Below, in pieces: positions 59,216-64,000 of a DNA stretch of 64,000 bases. A program made the translations under genes and the position numbers. The notes below the pieces were generated by a model. The model did not search any database. It saw only the letters and a list, made by a program, of their open reading frames with translations, and was not told where the DNA came from. Source of the DNA: J054 sp965221985 (GTDB taxonomy: Bacteria > Pseudomonadota > Gammaproteobacteria > Steroidobacterales > GCA-2729495); NCBI GenBank assembly GCA_965221985.1, contig OZ244928.1:3162001-3226000 (forward strand), in the 5' to 3' direction. The number at the start of each line of letters is the position of its first letter. Position 1 is the stretch's first letter.

Positions 59216-60468
59216 CGGCTAACAACCTGTTCAAACCGGGCCATGAAAGCGGTCAACATGTTTCGCTCCACGCCGGCTAGCGTGAAATGGCTAATGAAAG
59301 CCTTATCAGCTTCATCGACAGAACCGCGAACGTAGAGTACGTCGTAAAGGTCCGCATATTTGCGGTAAGCACGCACGCATAATACCAACTTGTCCACACG
59401 ACCCACGCTATCGTCTACAAATTCCTCGTCACAAGAATAGTTGGTAACGCTATCCTCGTCAGCACTATTGTCAGGCATGTAATTCGGAAATAGTGCTTGA
59501 TAATAATTATTGAACTGCGCGGTATTCAGCTTGTCGGCTTCGAGCCAAAAGAATTGATAACTGATGATGCCGGTGCTAAGGCGGGGACCAAGATAGATTT
59601 GCTCATTACTTCGACAACTACTGGAAACCGACTTATACAGAGCCTTGTCATCGGCGGAACCACCCCAGCACTTGACATAGTTCGGCAGCTCATCAAGGGC
59701 TGTTGCTTGACCAAGCTTCTGCGTAGGCCATTGTTCTTGCAGGACACCACCGATGAGCCGACGCTGATTCTCAGACAATTGTGCACGTATGCGCTCATCA
59801 AAGTCAGTGATAGCTGTTGTCTGGCCAGCGAGATTGCTGATCAGAGTCTGCAAAGCGGCGACCGGCACGAGGAAACTCAGCTGATTGCCGGCTGAAGACA
59901 CATTGATCCCCACAACTTCACCCGCGGCGTTCAGCACTGGCCCACCGCTCATGCCGGCATTGACGGAGCCTGAAAAATGAATGCGCTTATAAAAGCTATC
60001 GTCGGCGATACCATTGTAGGTTCCCGGTACAACGGTAAATCCGATATCGTAGGGGTTGCCGATTGAATAGATGGTATCACCCTGTGCCGGCGGCCTAATC
60101 GCCACTTCCAAGGGCTCTAAACCAAAAGGATCAGCCGACAGCAGTGCCAGATCATTGATGATATCGATATCCAGCAGCTCAAGTTTACCCTTATCGCCCT
60201 GCTGATTCTTATACTCAAGGCGAAACTTGTCCGGTCGATTAACCAGCTCGGAAATCACATGAAAGTTTGTCGCTACAAGACCATCTTCGGAGACTAGAAA
60301 TCCCGTACCCAGCGCCGATTTCTCTTCGGCTTCGAGATCGACCACACGAACTTGAACAATGCGATCCTTGTAGTTTGCGTAAAGATCAGACGCCTCTTGA
60401 TCCGCCGCAAAACCATGAGACGTCGAGGTGACCAGCAATAGGAAAAAAACGCAAAATTTGTAACCCAT
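59212..60468 (-). CDS. Secreted trypsin-like serine protease
   Basis: 418 residues from ATG 60468, chosen over 60489 for its signal peptide (about 1-22, SHGFAA). The Deg/trypsin-2 fold has catalytic His70 (TNFHVIS), Asp106 (NDLALL) and Ser174 (GMSGGP). No PDZ domain; the C-terminal 200 residues are Cys-containing and of unknown fold. A periplasmic protein coupled by a four-base overlap to an FHA membrane protein, suggesting a sensing or stress unit. Confidence 0.88.
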   Translation of the reverse strand: MGYKFCVFFLLLVTSTSHGFAADQEASDLYANYKDRIVQVRVVDLEAEEKSALGTGFLVSEDGLVATNFHVISELVNRPDKFRLEYKNQQGDKGKLELLDIDIINDLALLSADPFGLEPLEVAIRPPAQGDTIYSIGNPYDIGFTVVPGTYNGIADDSFYKRIHFSGSVNAGMSGGPVLNAAGEVVGINVSSAGNQLSFLVPVAALQTLISNLAGQTTAITDFDERIRAQLSENQRRLIGGVLQEQWPTQKLGQATALDELPNYVKCWGGSADDKALYKSVSSSCRSNEQIYLGPRLSTGIISYQFFWLEADKLNTAQFNNYYQALFPNYMPDNSADEDSVTNYSCDEEFVDDSVGRVDKLVLCVRAYRKYADLYDVLYVRGSVDEADKAFISHFTLAGVERNMLTAFMARFEQVVSR

Positions 60469-60613
60469 TGAACCCCTTGTACAGAACAACAGGGACCAAG
60501 GTCAATGCTACGTAGTTCCAGAGGGTATGAGATAAGCGCGCGCCCTGAGTATTTCCTGGAAACTTATTCACGCCGGCACGTCTAAACCCATAGGCACGCT
60601 CTCCGGAAACTCT

Positions 60614-61363
60614 ATGCTCAAAGCCCTAATAGCCAGCAGCTTGCTGATGCTTGTTTGCCTGGATACTCATGCAGAAGTGCAGGTTTTCAAATCAGGCAAG
60701 GCTCGTATCGGTCTGCTGGAGCTGTATACATCGGAAGGCTGTAGCAGCTGTCCTCCCGCCGATCGCTGGCTCAGCAAACTGACGCAGAGCGATGAGCTGT
60801 GGCGGCGCTGGGTGCCCGTGGCATTTCACGTTGACTATTGGGATGAGCTCGGTTGGCCAGATCGATTCGCTTCCAGTGCATTTAGCCAGCGACAGCGCCG
60901 CTATGCCCGGCAAGGAAGTTTGAGCAGCGTGTATACGCCGGGATTCGTTTTTGATGGCCGTGAGTGGCGTTTACGGCATGGTATTCCAGGCACCCAGTCC
61001 AGTGATCAAAATGGCGCGGGCCAAATCTTGTTGAAGCTAGCTGATGGACAAGCCCAGATTCAGTACTTACCAAGCATGCAGTCCGATCGGCCGGTCATCG
61101 CCAGCGTGGCGATATTGGGATTCAATCTGAGCACCCAGGTTATTCGCGGGGAAAATCGTGGCCGGAATCTTCGCCATGATTTCGTCGTCCTGAGTTTGCA
61201 GGAGCAGCCTCTAGCGCGACACGACGGCAGACTAACCGGCTCCGTTCAACTTTCCGAACGCAAAATTGAGTCGGAGCGCATGGCAATCGCGGCCTGGGTG
61301 AGCCAAGCTCCGACACTGGCGCCTTTACAGGCCGTCGGTGGCTGGCTGACGAGTATTCCATAG
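60614..61363 (+). CDS. DUF1223 thioredoxin-like secreted protein
   Basis: 249 residues. Signal peptide about 1-20. The thioredoxin-like start has LLELYTSEGCSSCPPADRWL with a C-S-S-C pair, then VAFHVDYWDELGWPDRFASS, the DUF1223 signature, and a C-terminal beta domain. Probable periplasmic thiol protein; exact role unknown. Divergent from the protease gene. Confidence 0.9.
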   Translation: MLKALIASSLLMLVCLDTHAEVQVFKSGKARIGLLELYTSEGCSSCPPADRWLSKLTQSDELWRRWVPVAFHVDYWDELGWPDRFASSAFSQRQRRYARQGSLSSVYTPGFVFDGREWRLRHGIPGTQSSDQNGAGQILLKLADGQAQIQYLPSMQSDRPVIASVAILGFNLSTQVIRGENRGRNLRHDFVVLSLQEQPLARHDGRLTGSVQLSERKIESERMAIAAWVSQAPTLAPLQAVGGWLTSIP

Positions 61364-61526
61364 GCAACCGCGACCGGGCTTTGGCATTTCCGTCTAGGCA
61401 ATCAGCCTGCAATTCAGCGCAAATCTACGAACATAATCGTGTGACCTGATTCACAAAAACACCACTAACTCAGTCTGCTAGACGCCTAGTCAGCTCCTTT
61501 CAGGATCATGCCATTAAGTAGACAAA

Positions 61527-62186
61527 ATGCCCTGTATGCGAAAAGGGCAGGCAAAAGGATTCACGCTGATCGAGGTCATGATCACCATCTTGGTGGTAGG
61601 CATCGTGCTCAGTATCGGCGTGCCGGCGTTCAATGAATTCATTGCAACGAACCGGGTTGCGGCGTCGGTCAATGACCTGTTGTCTAGCCTTCACCTGGCT
61701 CGATCCGAGGCCGTCAAAAGGCGCACAAACGCTAGCTTGTGCGCAAGCGCGGATTGGAATTCGCCAAACCCGAGCTGCGATCTGGCGGGACAAATCGGTG
61801 ATGGTTGGATCGTTTTTACCGACTGCTCAACGCCACCGCCGAGCCTGGGCGGCGCCTGTGGGCCGGCCAATCTGGTTGTTGACGCCTTCGACACCGTGTT
61901 AGAGGTTCATGGACCGATGCTCGGTACTATCCCACCGGGATTCAGCAGCGCACCGCTGGGTGGCGTGGACTACGTTTCGTTTGCCGCGACCGGATTTCCG
62001 GCGCCCGTTCCCGGTCAGGGACCGTCTAAAACCAACTTCCAGCTGTGTGATGACCGCGGCAATCATGATACCGGCGGTGGTATCGCGGCAGGCCGCTGGA
62101 TACAAATCGCGAATACCGGACGCCCGCAAGTCTATCGCCTGCAAGCCGAAATCCAGGGCGCGAACAACCCGCTCGCAGGCTGTTGA
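61527..62186 (+). CDS. fimT: Type IV minor pilin FimT/GspH-like
   Basis: 219 residues (ATG 61527; a Met at codon 4 is an alternative start). Prepilin cleavage site GFTLIEVMITILVVGIVLSI with Glu5 of the mature helix. The GspH-like C-terminal part has several Cys (SCDLAG, CGPAN, QLCDDRG). Minor pilins prime pilus assembly; FimT can bind DNA in some species. First of four overlapping or closely spaced pilin genes. Confidence 0.9.
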   Translation: MPCMRKGQAKGFTLIEVMITILVVGIVLSIGVPAFNEFIATNRVAASVNDLLSSLHLARSEAVKRRTNASLCASADWNSPNPSCDLAGQIGDGWIVFTDCSTPPPSLGGACGPANLVVDAFDTVLEVHGPMLGTIPPGFSSAPLGGVDYVSFAATGFPAPVPGQGPSKTNFQLCDDRGNHDTGGGIAAGRWIQIANTGRPQVYRLQAEIQGANNPLAGC

Positions 62187-62194
62187 GCAAGACC

Positions 62195-62674
62195 ATGTAT
62201 TCATCGAATCAAAACTCGTTTACTCACCGCAACACCGGCTTCACCCTGGTCGAAGCCATGGTTGCCCTGGTTGTCCTCGCGGTCGGCATGCTGGGCATCG
62301 CCGGCCTATATATTGAAGGTTTGCGCTCGGGCCAGTCTTCGGTTGCTCGTACTAACGCAGTGAACCTAGCCGGTGACATGGCCGATCGAATTCGGGCAAA
62401 TCCAACGGCCACCGTGGCTTACGCCGGCGCCGGTCCCGGTACAAACATAAACCAATGCGTCAACGGCCCGAACGATTGCACCGCCGATGAACTGGCGGCC
62501 GACGATTGGTTTTGGTGGAACTTGGACGTGCAAAATCGTCTGCCGCTGGGTGCCAACGCATTGATAGTGGTCACCCAGCCCACGGCTTTCACAACCAACT
62601 ATGCCATTACCCTCAACTGGCCGGAGACAGGACAAACTGCGCCGTCAACTTACACGCTGACGTTTACGCAATAG
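62195..62674 (+). CDS. pilV: Type IV minor pilin PilV-like
   Basis: 159 residues from ATG 62195 (a TTG at 62183 overlapping the fimT stop is possible). N-terminal processing motif TGFTLVEAMVALVVLAVGML, then the PilV pattern LAGDMADRIRANP. The short pilin body has two Cys (INQCVNG, NDCTAD). Located as expected between fimT and pilW. Confidence 0.9.
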   Translation: MYSSNQNSFTHRNTGFTLVEAMVALVVLAVGMLGIAGLYIEGLRSGQSSVARTNAVNLAGDMADRIRANPTATVAYAGAGPGTNINQCVNGPNDCTADELAADDWFWWNLDVQNRLPLGANALIVVTQPTAFTTNYAITLNWPETGQTAPSTYTLTFTQ

Positions 62675-62688
62675 TCGGATTTGAAGCT

Positions 62689-63720
62689 GTGAACATCTTT
62701 AGAAATTCTCACCAAGAAACCACTTCCGCGCAGGCACGGCAACAAGCCGGCATGACGCTAGTGGAACTCATGATCGCGGTACTCATCGGCTCATTTGTGA
62801 TGCTCGGCGCCGTTGCCATCTATTCCCAGAGCCGCTCTAACTACCGGCTTAGCGATACTGTCTCTCGATTGCAAGAGAATGCTCGGTTCGCGATATCTCA
62901 TCTACAGCCCGATATTCGGTTGGCCAAATATTGGGGGCGAAATCGCGAACCCAGCTTAATCGCGGTACCGGCCGGCATATTGGTCACTTGCGATGATGGC
63001 GCTGATGCCAGCGATTGGGCCTTGCAGAACCTAGGCCAGGAACTGGCTGTCGCCGACGACGATTTCAATGGGCCAGCCCCCATAGACCCACAACCATGCG
63101 CCGCGAATACCGCAGCACGCGCGCAATCGGACATGCTCATTCTACGGCGTGCAAGCGGTCAGGTAATGCCCGTCATCCCCGGGAATATTCAGGTACTCAG
63201 CGATCTCACCACCGGGCAAGTCTTTACCGGCGCACTACCTGTGGGTTTACCGGCGACCTCTGAAGTTCGCGATGTTGTGATCAACGTCTATTATGTGGAC
63301 AACGGCTCAAATCTTAGTGTCACGCTACCTTCTCTGCGCAGAAAAACCCTGGTGAATGGCGGCATCCTGCAGGACGAGGAAATCATGGCAGGCGTTGAAA
63401 ACCTGCAAGTGCAATATGGTGTTGACACGGACAATGATCAAACCGTGGAACGCTATGTGGACGCGGATCATCCCATCGTCACGCCAACCGATCCAGGCTT
63501 TCTACCGAACGCGGAAATCATCGCGGTGCGGCTTTGGTTGCTAATGCGTAGCGATCAATTGGAGGCCGGCTATGTGGACGTTGGTCCCTACGTCACCCCC
63601 GACGTCGATGTGCTACCCATCGTGCCGGCCGGTAATGCGCCAGCGGTGGGCAACTACCCTCAAGCCTATCGTCGTCTGCAGGTTTCCAAGACTATTTTGC
63701 TAAGAAATAACCGCGGTTGA
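62689..63720 (+). CDS. pilW: Type IV minor pilin PilW-like
   Basis: 343 residues from GTG 62689; the frame is open upstream inside pilV. Prepilin site AGMTLVELMIAVLIGSFVML, and the PilW pattern QSRSNYRLSDTVSRLQENAR, FAISHLQPDIRLAKYWG. A long soluble pilin domain follows. Works with PilV, PilX and FimT (and usually PilY1) at the pilus tip. Confidence 0.9.
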   Translation: MNIFRNSHQETTSAQARQQAGMTLVELMIAVLIGSFVMLGAVAIYSQSRSNYRLSDTVSRLQENARFAISHLQPDIRLAKYWGRNREPSLIAVPAGILVTCDDGADASDWALQNLGQELAVADDDFNGPAPIDPQPCAANTAARAQSDMLILRRASGQVMPVIPGNIQVLSDLTTGQVFTGALPVGLPATSEVRDVVINVYYVDNGSNLSVTLPSLRRKTLVNGGILQDEEIMAGVENLQVQYGVDTDNDQTVERYVDADHPIVTPTDPGFLPNAEIIAVRLWLLMRSDQLEAGYVDVGPYVTPDVDVLPIVPAGNAPAVGNYPQAYRRLQVSKTILLRNNRG

Positions 63721-63725
63721 AGACC

Positions 63726-64000
63726 ATGACTCGCAACTATCGCCAACAAACCAAAGAATCAGGTGCCGCACTCGTGGTGGGACTGATTCTGCTACTGGTA
63801 CTGAGCGTTTTGGCCATTTCAACTATGAACACGGCCAGCCTCGAGCTCGTGATGGCGGGTAACACGCAGTATTCCGAGAACGCCTTTCAACTCGCGGAGA
63901 CGGGCTTGGATACGAATATTCAAAACATTAACAACGGCGCGCCGCTACCACCGCCCGGCATCCCGAATTGCCCAGCGGCTGGCAGCCTGGCCGCGGCCGG
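63726..64000 (+). CDS. pilX: Type IV pilus assembly protein PilX-like (cut by window edge)
   Basis: The first 91 codons are visible, starting five bases after pilW. ESGAALVVGLILLLVLSVLA is the PilX-type N-terminal helix, with STMNTASLELVMAGNTQYSE and AFQLAETGLD as the next conserved block. The C-terminal part and any pilY1 lie beyond the window. Confidence 0.88.
   Translation, partial: MTRNYRQQTKESGAALVVGLILLLVLSVLAISTMNTASLELVMAGNTQYSENAFQLAETGLDTNIQNINNGAPLPPPGIPNCPAAGSLAAA

Overview
The window looks like chromosomal DNA of a free-living gammaproteobacterium with moderate-to-high GC. The evidence is a PhoB/PhoR/Pst phosphate regulon with PHO-box-like sites, a FimT/PilV/PilW/PilX minor pilin cluster, a full-length Lhr helicase, TonB-dependent uptake and tRNA genes with encoded CCA. 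I cannot name the genus. Many genes are oxidative or catabolic (Rieske oxygenase, CoA-transferase plus HMG-CoA-lyase type enzyme, beta-alanine breakdown, FAD oxidase, luciferase-like enzyme), which suggests an aerobic heterotroph.

Layout. 0-2 kb: molybdenum cofactor genes moaC-mobA overlapping a truncated folE, and a membrane protein. 2-4.2 kb: leuCD closed by a perfect 37-bp inverted repeat. 4.5-6.4 kb: membrane sensor with a degenerate GGDEF domain. 6.4-9.3 kb: a divergent CoA-transferase / HMG-CoA-lyase-like pair bracketed by a direct repeat. 9.3-18.8 kb: one-direction Pho block (phoB-phoR-phoU-pstS-pstC-pstA-pstB, then a porin with its own PHO-box candidate), followed by an arsenate-reductase-like gene. 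19.5-26.2 kb: an unusual seven-gene oxidoreductase cluster (epoxide-hydrolase fold, tandem alpha/beta hydrolase, FAD oxidase, two DUF1838 proteins with Tat signals, 2Fe-2S protein, lipoprotein cytochrome c). 26.4-30.7 kb: lhr. 31-36.8 kb: quinone reductase, xdhC, beta-barrel protein, SDR-like protein, Rieske oxygenase, TPR protein. 37-39.2 kb: moeA and a membrane protein. 39.4-44.1 kb: a self-contained beta-alanine degradation operon with a divergent XRE-cupin regulator. 44.2-45.7 kb: moaB-gloB-CPXCG protein. 45.9-46.8 kb: two tRNA-Arg genes, then a tandem repeat that copies the tRNA 3' end, then an IS481-like end. 47-58 kb: TonB receptor and assorted secreted or lipid-linked enzymes, with gene remnants. 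58-60.5 kb: protease-FHA pair. 60.6-64 kb: DUF1223 protein and minor pilins running off the window.

A family of short elements with GGGGTCGAACCG termini is scattered through the whole window. Three are intact at about 110 bp with inverted ends, one is a composite, and others are solo ends or simple hairpins. They sit at gene ends, and one supplies the stop codon of xdhC. The strongest candidates for something undescribed are the tRNA-derived tandem repeat (organised like the E. coli tyrT rtT repeats), the 19.5-26.2 kb redox cluster, and a lipoprotein joining a c-type haem motif to a flavin split-barrel domain.
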